64,000 bases of DNA, from NCBI GenBank assembly GCA_003864495.1, contig ML133442.1:1367731-1431730 (forward strand), read 5' to 3'. Positions 49,341-60,257 of this stretch are shown in pieces. The number at the start of each line of letters is the position of its first letter. Position 1 is the stretch's first letter. The position numbers were made by a program, and so were the translations under genes. The DNA is from Nemopilema nomurai. Lineage: Eukaryota > Cnidaria > Scyphozoa > Rhizostomeae > Rhizostomatidae. Under the pieces are notes generated by a model. The model worked only from the letters and a program-made list of their open reading frames with translations. It had not been told where the DNA came from and ran no database searches.

Positions 49341-50590
49341 GCGAAGAAGGGGACATGTTCCAAATTCAGGTACTGAAATGCCCAGTCTAAGTAAAACACT
49401 GAAATGGAAGAAAACTGGTACCTTTTTCTTTGCCACGTTTTCAAAGCATATTCTCTTTTGGTTATTCATCAATGTCTAATGAAGATCAGTGTGGTTTGTG
49501 GGAAGTTATGGCGATTGGGCAACATGTGCCAAATTTTGGTACTGGAATGCCCAGTCTAAGTAAAACACTGAAATGGAAGAAAACTGGCACCTTTTTGTTT
49601 GCCACGTTTTCAAAGCATATTCTCTTTTGGTTATTCATCGATGTCTAATGAAGATCAGTGTGGTTTGTGGGAGTTATGGCGATTGGGGCAACATGTGCCA
49701 AATTTTGGTACTGGAATGCCCAGTCTAAGTAAAACACTGAAATGGAAGAAAAACTGGCACCTTTTTGTTTGCCACGTTTTCAAAGCATATTCTCTTTTGG
49801 TTATTCATCGATGTCTAATGAAGATCAGTGTGGTTTGTGGGATGTTATGGCGATTGGGCAACATGTGCCAAATTTTGGTACTGGAATGCCCAGTCTAAGT
49901 AAAACACTGAAATGGAAGAAAACTGGCACCTTTTTGTTTGCCACGTTTTCAAAGCATATTCTCTTTTGGTTATTCATCGATGTCTAATGAAGATCAGTGT
50001 GGTTTGTGGGAATGTTATGGCGATTGGGCAACATGTGCCAAATTTTGGTACTGGAATGCCCAGTCTAAGTAAAACACTGAAATGGAAGAAAACTGGCACC
50101 TTTTTGTTTGCCACGTTTTCAAAGCATATTCTCTTTTGGTTATTCATCGATGTCTAATGAGATCAGTGTGGTTTGTGGGATGTTATGGCGATTGGGGACA
50201 TGTGCCAAATTTTGGTACTGGAATGCCCAGTCTAAGTAAAACACTGAAAAATGGAAAACTTGCATTTTTGTTTGCCACGTTTTCAAAGCATATTCTCTTT
50301 TGGTTATTCATCGTTGTCTAATGAGATCAGTGTGGTTTGTGGGAGTTATGGCGATTGGGCAACATGTGCCAAATTTTGGTACTGGAATGCCCAGTCTAAG
50401 TAAAACACTGAAATGGCCGAAAACTTGCATATTTTTGTTTGCCACGTTTTCAAAGCATATTCTCTTTTGGTTATTCATCGATGTCTAATAAAGATCAGTG
50501 TGGTTTGTGGGAAGTTATGGCGATTGGGCAACATGTGCCAAATTTTGGTACTGGAATGCCCAGTCTAAGTAAAACACTGAAATGGAAGAA
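49341..50590 (+). repeat. ~170-bp satellite array, direct orientation, about 7.4 copies
   Basis: Monomer of about 169-170 bp, containing AAGATCAGTGTGGTTTGTGG, CCAAATTTTGGTACTGGAAT and AAAGCATATTCTCTTTTGGT. The first unit is diverged and partial; the array ends after ACTGAAATGGAAG at 50590. The unit length is not a multiple of three, and the open frames across it are by-products of repetition. Confidence 0.96.
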
Positions 50591-51376
50591 TATTGTTTTG
50601 GAAAGCATTGAATGTTAAGCTATCTAAAAGCAAAGATATGAAGTTATTATATGCAATAATCTTGTACCATGTCATTTTCAGTTACATTGTTTCACCTCAA
50701 AGAGAATTCATGCTGAGATATAAGGAAGCCAATGTTATGGAAGTTAAGGAGGAATGTGATTCTTAATATTGTTCGATATTGAGGTTTTAGTAGGACAAGA
50801 AACACTGTTTCTTTCTTTAGGATCTTTTTACGTTTATTTTCTTTCCTTCGAAATAGTTGAAGCCCTAAAATACAGAAAAAATCTCAGAATTAGAGCAGAT
50901 GTCAAATAAAATGCCTATCGTTACGTCTTTTTTATGAATTACTTTGCTTCGTTAATCGGTTTCTTGCTTCTCTCTCCAATTGGCAACCTAAGCTCATTTT
51001 GGAAATTTTAGGTACATTGCGGATAATTTCCAAGGGAACCCCAAATGCGTATAGGACATTGGCGCAGGAAAGGCTGGGAATATTACAACCGGGTTTATCA
51101 CTATCATTTCAGAGCTATTCGGGTAGTTCCCTCTGAATAAAGCCACAATAATCTAGAAAGCAACCCTTGAGCCTTCAGAACTTGCTACGTAGGTGATTCC
51201 AGTACAGATTATTCTACTTATTCCAATATTTTCGAGTTTCCCATTTTTTCAGGTCTTCGCCAGTCTAGAATTTATTAACATTGCGTTTCTTATACAAGGG
51301 ATTGCGGGATATTACTGTACAAAACTTTTTCAGTGCTTCACATAAACTTGGACATTGCCGAATCTAAATTTAAAAC
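50591..51376. other. Spacer between the inverted satellite arrays
   Basis: About 786 bp of unique AT-rich sequence between the two arrays; no gene recognised. Together with the arrays it would form the loop of a large hairpin. Confidence 0.6.
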
Positions 51377-53065
51377 TTCCATTTCAGTGTTTTACTTAGA
51401 CTGGGCATTCCAGTACCAAAATTTGGCACATTTCGCCCAATTGCCATAACATCTCACAAACCACACTGATCTTCATTAGACATCGATGAATAACCAAAAG
51501 AGAATATGCTTTGAAAACATGGCAGACAAAAAGGTGCAAGTTTTCGGCCATTTCAGTGTTTTACTTAGACTGGGCATTCCAGTACCAAAATTTGGCACAT
51601 GTTGCCCAATCGCCATAACATCCCACAAACCACACTGATCTTCGTTAGACATCGATGAATGACCAAAAGAGAGTATGATTTGAAAACGTGGCAGACAAAA
51701 AGGTGCAAGTTTTCGGCCATTTTAGTGTTTTACTTAGACTGGGCATTCCAGTACCAAAATTTGGCACATGTTGCCCAATCGCCATAACATCCCACAAACC
51801 ACACTGATCTTCGTTAGACATCGATGAATGACCAAAAGAGAGTATGATTGAAAAACGTGGCAAACAAAAAGGTGCCAGTTTTCTTCCATTTCAGTGTTTA
51901 CTTAGACTGGGCATTCCAGTACCAAAATTTGGCACATGTGCCCAATCGCCATAACATCCCACAAACCACACTGATCTTCGTTAGACATCGATGAATGACC
52001 TAAAGAGATATGCTTTGAAAACATGGCAGACAAAAAGGTGCCAGTTTTCTTCCATTTCAGTGTTTTACTTAGACTGGGCATTCCAGTACCAAAATTTGGC
52101 ACATTTCGCCCAATCGCCATAACATCCCACAAACCACACTGATCTTCGTTAGACATCGATGAATAACCAAAAGAGAATATGCTTTGAAAACATGGCAGAC
52201 AAAAAGGTGCCAGTTTTCTTCCATTTCAGTGTTTTACTTAGACTGGGCATTCCAGTACCAAAATTTGGCACATTTCGCCCAATCGCCATAACATCCCACA
52301 AACCACACTGATCTTCGTTAGACATCGATGAATAACCTAAAGAGAATATGCTTTGAAAACATGGCAGACAAAAAGGTGCAAGTTTTCAGCCATTTCAGTG
52401 TTTTACTTAGACTGGGCATTTCAGTACCAAAATTTGGCACATGTTGCCCAATCGCCATAACATCCCACAAACCACACTGATCTTCATTAGACATCGATGA
52501 ATAACCAAAAGAAAATATGCTTTTTAAAAGCACCAAACAAAAAGGTGCCAGTTTCCTCCATTTCAGTGTTTTACTTAGACTGGGCAATCCAGTACCAAAA
52601 TTTGGCATATGTTGCCCAATCGCCATAACATCCCACAAACCACACTGATCTTCGTTAGACATCACTGAATGACCAAAAGAGAGTATGATTTGAAAACATG
52701 ACAAACAAAAGGGTGCAAGTTTTCTTCCATTTCAGTGTTTTACTTAGACTGGGCATTCCAATACCAAAATTTGGCACATGTCGCCCAATCGCCATAACAT
52801 CCCACAAACCACACTGATCTTCATTAGACATCAATGAATAACCAAAAGAGAATATGCTTTGAAAAAGTAACAAACAAAAATCTTTTGTTTCAGTGTTTTA
52901 CTTAGACTGGGCATTGCAGTTCCTCATTTTGGCACATGTCGTCCACTTGCCATAACACCCTTCAAATAACACTGTTCTTCAATAACCAAAAGAAAATTTG
53001 CATTGAAAAAGTAAGAAGAACAGAAATGTACAAGTTTTTCCACCATTTCATAGTTTCACATAGAC
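51377..53065 (-). repeat. ~170-bp satellite array, inverted orientation, about 10 copies
   Basis: The same monomer as 49341-50590 on the opposite strand. It begins CTTCCATTTCAGTGTTTTAC, exactly the complement of the point where the left array ends. The outer two units (52870-53065) are progressively diverged. Confidence 0.96.
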
Positions 53066-54084
53066 AGGATATGTAAATTAAATGAATTTTTAAGCTAAGA
53101 TTATAATGAGTTCAAATAAGTCACAGGCCAGTTTTTTTCAGATTAGTCTTTTATTCTAGTTTCACAAAAATATGCTCATATATTCAGCTGAAAATACTAT
53201 ATCCTTAAGAACTAACATATGATGCCATGCAAATGCCATTAACTTTTTTCTCTGCTCCAATGTAATTTCATTTAGCTTTTAGCTCTTTTTATCTCCCTCA
53301 CCACTTAAAAAAGTTGTTTAGTTCTGCCGCCCCTACCAATTTTATTACTTAAATTTGAAAAGTTAGAAACAAAATTAAATAGTGCCTAGGTTTTATGGAA
53401 GTTGAATAGAATTTACTTTTGACAATTTCCTGAACTAAAAATTCATCACTTTGAAAAACAGGGTTCTGAAATGGCTTGTTTTTCATGACGTCAATTAACA
53501 GACTTGGCTATCTCTTAAAAGTGTGTTCATGCACCCACTTTCTTCTGGAACCACCAAGTTATAATTTGCTTCTGAGAAACAAAAGGGTAATTCTAAGTTT
53601 AAATACACGAATTTTTTCTAAATAGGTTTTGCGCCTTGAATAGTATTCTTCAAATAGTTTGGAGCGTACATCCACCATGTATTTAGGGCTTTTTGGCAGA
53701 ATAGGAAACAGAAAGCAAACCCTTTAGTAGGATTGTTTTGATAGCTGATAATCATCAACAACAAATTGTATGGTATTATAATCATAAATTTATTGATGTA
53801 TATTACATATTTGTGTTCATATATTAGTTTTAATTATTAAATTGATAGAGTCATTAAGTTTTTAATGAAAAAGAGTTATAGCTTCCTCATTATTATTTGT
53901 AAAAAAGAGGAAATGAGAGCATCCATCATAATCTCAACTTCTAATCAAAACAAGATTCTTTCAAGTTTTCCTGTAAACATCCGACTTCGGAAATCATCTG
54001 ATTTTGTCTTGTTTGTGAATGCAATAAGCAATGAGCTAAAAATAAACAAATAGATGGAAATATTTATTCAATGCTGTGTCAGGT

Positions 54085-54195
54085 GAGTGACCATTATTTG
54101 CCCAATTTAGGTACTAGAATTTCCAGCTATGTGTAACACTGAAAGGGTAAAAAATTGGCTTATTTCTATTTGTTATTTATCAAAGCATCTTAGAG
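54085..54195 (+). repeat. Isolated diverged monomer of the ~170-bp satellite
   Basis: The stretch from GCCCAATTTAGGTACTAGAAT to ATTTATCAAAGCATC aligns in direct orientation with the satellite monomer at clearly lower identity than units within the arrays. Confidence 0.7.
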
Positions 54196-54914
54196 GCAGC
54201 TTATTGGAATAAAAAATGTACTGCAATTCAAATTGTTAATGGAGACCATTTTGTTTAAACCATCACTAGTGCAAAAAATACCAAATTTGCGTTGGACAAC
54301 GAAATTCTTTCTCACCTCTGGAATCAGTACATTCGTGTTCAGGGTATTCCTGCTGGAAACTGATACTTTAGCGTACTTGGATGGAAAGCTTGCAGTTTTC
54401 ACGTATAATGTAGTTTCTAATAACATCTTCCTGGAAAAATCGCACAAGAGCTATAGGATGACGTTTTTAGTCAAAATTTTACTGCTATCGCATACGATAT
54501 TGCTTTCAAGGTGATTTAGAAAAAATTACAGGATTACCACTAGAAAAGGACCTTAAAACAATTCCACCAAAAATATAAAAATACAAGTGGAGAATTCATA
54601 TCCTTAAAAAGGTTTTTCGAAAAAAAATCTTAGGCCGTTGCAACTTACCCAAGGAGGATGCGTTACTTGTATCGCCGCTTCGTCATGGTTAACTGCAGTG
54701 GGATGCACAACATTTTCTTCGTCTGTGTTGATTGTTTCAGTTCATACGAACCGCAATTGAGTAACTGAGTGAAAGATTGTTTCGGTGTCTCATTGGCAAA
54801 TGCTGTTAAATGAACAAACTTGGGAATGTCTGGCCTCCTATTGGCACTGGAGATTTTAAGATACGAGGTTTTCGTTGGGTGGATAAATCCCTAAATCAGG
54901 GATGTTTTATACCT

Positions 54915-54922
54915 CCACAATT
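54915..54922 (+). repeat. Right target-site duplication CCACAATT
   Basis: Exact copy of 47230-47237, directly outside the right end of the foldback-like element. Confidence 0.88.
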
Positions 54923-55533
54923 GACTCGCGAAGCAGGTCTTGAGTCTTGGAGAGATTCGCCACAGACATGCGGAGATCAGCAACAGAGCGAGCCAAGGCG
55001 GGTGCCTTTGAAGACGGCGGCGGGTCCTGGCAATCACTACGTGAAAGGGACTGTATAGCACGGTAGTGCAACAGGAAGTCAACCACATCTTGTAAACTTG
55101 GCGTAGGATTCCTCTTCAAAAGCGATCTTCAAATTTGGTTGCAATGAGGAGAGAAATTGCCTCAAGAGTAGCGAGTGCTGCACCGTGTGATCATAAGTCG
55201 GATCTGCCTTGACCAGCAAGTCCCTGAGCTCGGCGACATAAATACGGGGATCCTCAGCAGGAGAATAGCATCTTGCGTAAAACTGCGCATAAAAATATTC
55301 CCGATACACTGATGGAATCAAAACTTTGCTAAGGTTGGCAGTCAATGACGAATAAGACGCTCTCTCCGTGGGCGCAAGCAATTCGAAATATGTGGCAGCG
55401 GTGCCAGTGAGGTAGATGGCAACTTGTTAAGCTTTTCCGTGTCTCCCCAACCGTTTGCTCTCGCACAACGCTCAAAAGAGCGTAGCCATTTATCGAAATC
55501 GCCATTAGCAAACCTCTCTGGATGAACAGCCAT
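54915..55533 (-). pseudogene. Gypsy gag, broken by two frame changes
   Basis: From the ATG at 55533 (M-A-V-H-P-E-R-F) the frame shows a retrotransposon gag/capsid pattern: F-D-K-W-L-R-S-F-E-R-C, then A-P-T-E-R-A-S-Y-S-S-L, L-R-D-L-L-V-K-A-D-P and F-L-S-S-L-Q-P-N. The pieces lie in three frames (changes near 55385-55420 and 55085-55115). The last piece runs into the transposon insertion at 54914. Confidence 0.85.
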
Positions 55534-55553
55534 AAAAAGATAAAGCCAGTTTA

Positions 55554-55565
55554 CCTCTGTCACCA
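55554..55565 (-). promoter_or_regulatory. Putative Gypsy primer-binding site
   Basis: On the minus strand TGGTGACAGAGG begins two bases after the LTR end, the expected position for pairing with the CCA end of a host tRNA. The tRNA was not identified. Confidence 0.6.
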
Positions 55566-55567
55566 AT

Positions 55568-55721
55568 TGTAATAGTTGCGGAGGCAGAACAAGAGTCGAC
55601 GAATAGAAAAGGAGTCGCTAGATGTAGTTTAATATCGAACCATCTTCGAAGACTGACTAACTACTCGTGACATAGATCATACGTTGGGCGTTATGCCTGC
55701 TGTGAACGTTGACATATTACA
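55568..55721 (-). repeat. Gypsy 5' LTR, 154 bp
   Basis: Minus strand reads TGTAATATGTC ... CTATTACA; the 7-bp ends TGTAATA/TATTACA are perfect inverted repeats of the TG...CA type. It is directly followed by the primer-binding site and gag, and directly preceded by module sequence (GTTAAGCATAATC at 55722). It is unusually short for a Gypsy LTR. Confidence 0.85.
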
Positions 55722-56803
55722 GTTAAGCATAATCTAGGCGCTGCAGTATAGTGCTGATAAGTTGAAAGTGAAATTGCTGAAAACCTACTTGCGAACGACA
55801 ATGACTGATGACAGCTTAAACTCGCTTATGGTAATGTCATGCGAAAAGGATCTAACCGACGCAAGTAATATAGATGCAGTTGCAGCTTGCTGGGCAAAAC
55901 TGAAACAAAGAAGAATTAGGTGCTGAACATTAAACAATAAAATCTGTGCACTTCAACAGTTACATAGATATTTTTCTTCTTTTTTAAATTACTTGCAAAC
56001 TTTATTTTCCTGAGAATAAATATTTACGAGTTTATCAATAGTAATTAGTACCGTTTAAGGAGACACCCATTTAAATTGCCACACCCATTTTGTCGGCAAA
56101 CCACTGGTTCTGCACCAAACTTGTTACCGACTTGGCCACTGTACTTTCTCTAATTTCATTGATTTCTAATACGAGGCAATATTCTAACTTCTTTGTGATC
56201 TTTGGTTGCTTCATTCTCTTAAGTTGCACATGCATTGTGCAGATAACTAGCTTGTGGCCGCTAATTTTACTTAACCGTGAGGTGTGGCGACATTTACTAA
56301 GCTGGTTCTAAAATCTTTACATTTTGCCCCCCTCCTTCCCCATTTTCAAATAGAAATCGCCGGCCCCGATCTCACACTAATTAATACAGATAGTTTGAAG
56401 ATGCCTATAGTCGTTTCAACATTCCTCGTTTCCCTAATGCAACGTTTCCCCGATTCCCTGATTCTCCGAGTCCCTGATTTCCCGATTCCCTGATTCCCCG
56501 ATTTACCCGGTTACGCCATTGGTACTAACTTCATTTGGTTGAGATTGTACTTCAAGAAAAAGATCTTTCAAAAGCTTACTAGGTCAAATTACATTGCTAA
56601 TGCCGGCGTGTCATAAATGAAGGTTTCTAGCCCTGTCGTTATGACGCGCTTGCCAAAAAATCGATTTTGCATCGAAGGTCATTTGAATGGTTTACGCAAG
56701 TTGAAGTTTATTCTCTCTTATTTCTGTCCACCACGGAGGAGGATTAGAGAGGTTCAGACATTTGCTGAGAAATCTTGCTTGCAAAAAGACAGCATCTGAA
56801 AGC
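55722..56803 (+). other. 5' flank of family copy D
   Basis: Homologous to 39014-40236 upstream of C and 61790-62631 upstream of E. It includes a pyrimidine-rich CCCGATT tract (56445-56509) and the conserved ~150-bp proximal flank. It lacks about 185 bp present in C and E (junction near 56412). Confidence 0.7.
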
Positions 56804-58475
56804 ATGAAGAAAATATATCTACTTTTGGCAATAACGATTGCTTTCCAGCGGCTCTTCGAAAGGGAGTCCTCCATTGTTGTGGCCGAAGTCTTCCTGGAAG
56901 AAGGCAATGAACAAGCATTGTTTGTAGCGCCAACTTATCCTCTTGTTCCATTCAAATACTTCCATCAGTGCAATCTTAATAGGAACTGCATACGGGTTAC
57001 ATGGGAGGCCAGCACAGGAGAGATTCGTCTAGTTGAAGACAATTCTCCGCAGCCGTTTCCAGCAGAAGGCTTCAGGGTGTGGCGAAAAAACGGTGAGATG
57101 TATCCTGTTATCTCCAGCAAAGATGTTCAGCAAAAAAAGTTATTGCACCTAAACGGTAGTTTCAATTGTATTATTCTCCAGAACTTGATGTGCAAGTTAT
57201 TTTGCTGAGAAATGATTGAAGAGAGCATGACGCAATGTTCACCTTCAAACAAAGGAAAGCTAAAACTTCATCCACCGCATCTACTATAAGTTCTTGCGTT
57301 TTACCCCTTGTAGGCCAAGTTGTAGGGTACTTTACGTAAATCTTGCGACCATCTGTTGATTCTGCTCTAAACAACACACTGCCTGTTAACTGTTGTAGTT
57401 CCCTATTCGCAATTTTGTATTTGTTTCAGGGTACTGTCCAGTTGCCTTCAAAGCAATAGGCTGCTATTACACTTTCCATACTGATCACAGGCAGAGATTG
57501 CTTCCTTTTCTGATAGCAACAAATAGGCAAGAAAAAACCAAATATGAAGACGTTTCGTCTACGTTTCTTGACATGGTGTGCAGTTGTGTAATGAAAGGAA
57601 AGTCGATGGGGTTCCAAACCGTTGGAATAGAGTACTTTGGTATGACATTAGCATTTAATCGATGTCAGCTTTATGATTCTCCATTTTTTAGGTGGAGTGA
57701 CAAAAATGTTTTACAGTAAAACATTCCTTTACCAGAAATCATTATATCAAATTTTAAAGGCAATGAATGGGAATGCAATCCTTTTGCGAACGGTGAATAA
57801 TTGGTCTACACCAATCCAAGTTTATCTTTGCTTAAGGTTATGTTAAGCTGAGGCTTTCAAGGTCATTGTTAATTTTCCTACTATATTTCCTTTCAGAGCC
57901 TTGAGCATTGTACCAATACAATTAAATTTACAGTTTCCTTGTTTTTTTGTTCTTTTTCTTGCTCAATCTTTGAATTGTAAAGTTTGTCCTGATGTTGCTT
58001 GTGTGACATGCATGTTTCTGTGTGTGACAATCCTATTTTGTGTTCAACAATTTTAAAGAATTACCATATTTGCACCATTCCTTTATATCAAAGTCAGCAT
58101 AATGTAGTTCACGCTTAATGAACTATGCTAATATATTGATTGGAAAGTTGGAATCTGGTTGGAAAAGCAATCTCAATCTATGTGCACAGTCAACAAAGAT
58201 TCTAGAGATATCTCTGGTCTCTATTATTTGTGGCATGTGTGTTTGCAACTTTAGTATTGACAATGAAAATAACAAAACAACTGATAGTGGGCTACAAAAT
58301 TGTTAACTCTACTTTTATAGGAGAATGCTGGGGTTCCACAAATAATCACGAAGTTATAGAGAGGTCTGGTGAATTAGACACTGGCTGTAAAGACTTGGAG
58401 ATGAAACACTGCGAACGAAATCGAAACATCTGCGTTGGGACAGGATACATATTTTTTGGATACAAGATATTATGA
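56804..58475 (+). CDS. Secreted Cys-rich tandem-family protein, copy D, 3 exons, 217 aa
   Basis: Exons 56804-57092, 57430-57639, 58321-58475. The exon 1 protein is identical to copy C. The exon 2 patch at 57474-57569 is a different version (F-H-T-D-H-R ... N-R-Q-E-K-T-K-Y-E-D-V ... F-L), while the remaining ~114 nt of exon 2 are identical to C. Exon 3 has N-N-H-E-V-I-E-R and ends G-Y-K-I-L. All ten cysteines are conserved, so the patch lies between the second and third cysteines of exons 2-3 without touching the scaffold. Splice sites are intact. Confidence 0.85.
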
Positions 58476-58951
58476 GCTTGAACTTCAACTTGAAACTAGC
58501 AACAAAAAGTGAAGAGCAGTCAATGAGTGCTAAAACTCTACTGATTGCAGTATATATTGCGTCTTATTCAAAGAACTTATGACATTTGTCACTTTTTAAC
58601 TATCGTAACATATTGGCCAATGATGGTGATTAACGAATCACCTTTCTACGTACTATTTATTTTGCATTCCACATTTCCTGCGTGATATTCCTGACGTGCC
58701 TCGTGACTGCACAAAATCCTTCTTATTTAGCCCTTCTCAACCTTGAGACCATATTTTTCATCCTTTAGAATCACTTTTGCTCTGCATAGAGTCCCTACTT
58801 TGAAATAAAACTATTTGTAAGAGATTATACCTTGAAATGCCAGGGAGCGCCCAGGAGTGTTTCATGCAGTGTAAATTAAAATACAAATGAAGTGCAATAC
58901 ATAAACAGAGACAAATCCGAAGTTTTAGATTGCCAGATTCCACGACTTCTG

Positions 58952-59143
58952 TTATATGGCGACTGCTTTCCAGATTGCACCATCAGGGCCGTCGTAACGA
59001 CATTCATACCCGAGCTGCCCATTGTATTCCTTCTCGTTCAGTACACCGTTGCCAAGTAAACATACTGCAGTTGGACAATTATTGGGAGGGGGGAATCCAG
59101 CCCCCAGTCCCCCCGGTTCTGTCGGGCCTGACCATTGTAGCTC
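58952..59143 (-). pseudogene. Minus-strand Cys-containing open exon, copy D version
   Basis: A 63-codon open frame without ATG, reading E-L-Q-W-S-G-P-T-E-P-G-G-L-G-A-G-F then N-N-C-P-T-A-V-C, L-G-N-G-V-L-N-E-K-E-Y and L-G-Y-E-C-R-Y-D-G-P-D-G, stop TAA. It looks coding-like (Cys, Gly, Pro pattern) but has no partner exons I can see. The equivalent in C has an early TGA and in B a TAG plus a frame change, so it is probably a non-functional captured fragment. Confidence 0.35.
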
Positions 59144-59973
59144 TCAGCTTTTCCATTGCCTCAACGTTTTATTGTCTCTCAAGGATATTTCCAGTTATAA
59201 TAATTTCTACCAAGAAGACCAGTTTAGATTTTGGCAACGTTCTGGAAGATTAACTTTTCCGGAGGTTCCCGAAGAAGTTTAATTCCGTTCGAAGCATGGC
59301 TGGAACTGAGACTGAAGAATTGGAAAACTCAGTCTTTTTCCAGTATTTTGACCACCAACGTTTGTGCAAACTGAGAAACTGTTAGTAATTGATGGAAGAA
59401 GGTAAACCAAAGCAATTTTGTTTTGACTGCATTTCAATGAATTATTGATCATCTACGCATTTTTCAAGTCACCTGAACACATTTGCCGCAATTTATTGAA
59501 ACTTTTGCTATCATTTTCATTTGAACTCATGAATGTCGCTCATCTTCATTGTTCTATACTATTGAAAATTGAAAGTGCTTTTGAAAAAGGTTTACATGCA
59601 ATTCATAATTTTCACCTATATCACTGTTAATGGGCTTGAACAAATTGAAGTTTTTGTGTGGAAATGTTGCATGTTGTATTGTTGGTGTTTCTCTAAAACA
59701 TTTGACATTTATTTCTTAATGGTCTTTTTGCTAACGACTGCACGCGTATGACATGTATAAATGATGCCTACCCATTACCCTTGGAAGAGGCCAAACAAAC
59801 GAATTTCAATTTTAATAAGGCTTTATTCTTACTTCCATACCTGGCATAATTTTCACTTTAAATTTTAGCTCACTTTCGAATGCTCAAACTTAGATCCAAA
59901 CCGTTGATTTAATTTAGGTTACATTTAGTTTTCATTCAAATCAGTTGTTCAACATTCCTTGCTCTGATATCAG

Positions 59974-60257
59974 TAGAAATTTTCTAATTTTTTGTCTGTA
60001 GCGATGTCTTACTAAAAAGGCAAAACAGCCTCGAATACAAAATCAGTACGTAGCCTCGTAGCTGCCATTCTTCAAGATTCTTCGAGGACAGATCGGCTTC
60101 ACTGTAGTGAAAAAAAAATCATCTTTATTGAGCTACAAGAACTTGCGCTTCTTTTGCAAGCCAAATAACCCAAGCGAACCAAAAGATTATGAACTATGAA
60201 CTTTCTTTAAATCAAAAGCACCGGAGCCACGTCGTAACACATGGTCACGTCATTATG
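59974..60257. mobile_element. 284-bp insertion specific to the copy D block
   Basis: B and C read GATATCAG directly into AC(A/G)TCACTGCATTAAG; in D 284 bp intervene. No clear terminal repeats or target duplication were found, so its class is unknown; a deletion in the B/C lineage is the alternative. Confidence 0.5.

Larger units (their letters stand above)
47238..54914. mobile_element. Foldback-like DNA transposon, 7.7 kb, inserted in the Gypsy element
   Basis: Bounded by an 8-bp target duplication. The terminal inverted repeat is about 50 bp: the left end runs CAGGAATGAAACG, then TCCCTGATTCAGGGA, then TTTATCCACCCAACGAAAACCTCG (to 47289), and the right end is its complement with a few mismatches (54866-54914). 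Weaker similarity seems to continue ~40 bp inward. TCCCTGATTCAGGGA is itself a palindrome with 7-nt arms. Inside are two oppositely oriented ~170-bp satellite arrays and a MITE. No transposase-like frame is seen, so the copy is non-autonomous. An 8-bp duplication fits hAT, P and foldback/Galileo-type elements; I cannot choose among them. Confidence 0.85.
44099..55721 (-). mobile_element. Ty3/Gypsy-type LTR retrotransposon, 3'-truncated and interrupted
   Basis: Minus-strand order: 5' LTR (55721-55568), primer-binding site, gag (55533-54915), [nested DNA transposon 54914-47238], rest of gag-pol (47237-44099). The reading frame on both sides of the nested insertion is continuous across an 8-bp duplicated target. 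The protease-RT-RNase H-integrase order is that of Gypsy elements. The integrase core is cut at 44099, and the rest of pol and the 3' LTR are missing. Gag has two frame breaks and pol one near 44275-44300, so the copy is dead. Confidence 0.92.

Noticed and set aside
49240..50488. Series of open frames in the satellite array, apparently a repeated peptide family
   Set aside because: The monomer length (~170 bp) is not a multiple of three, the frames shift from unit to unit, and the opposite array shows the same frames; they are by-products of repetition.
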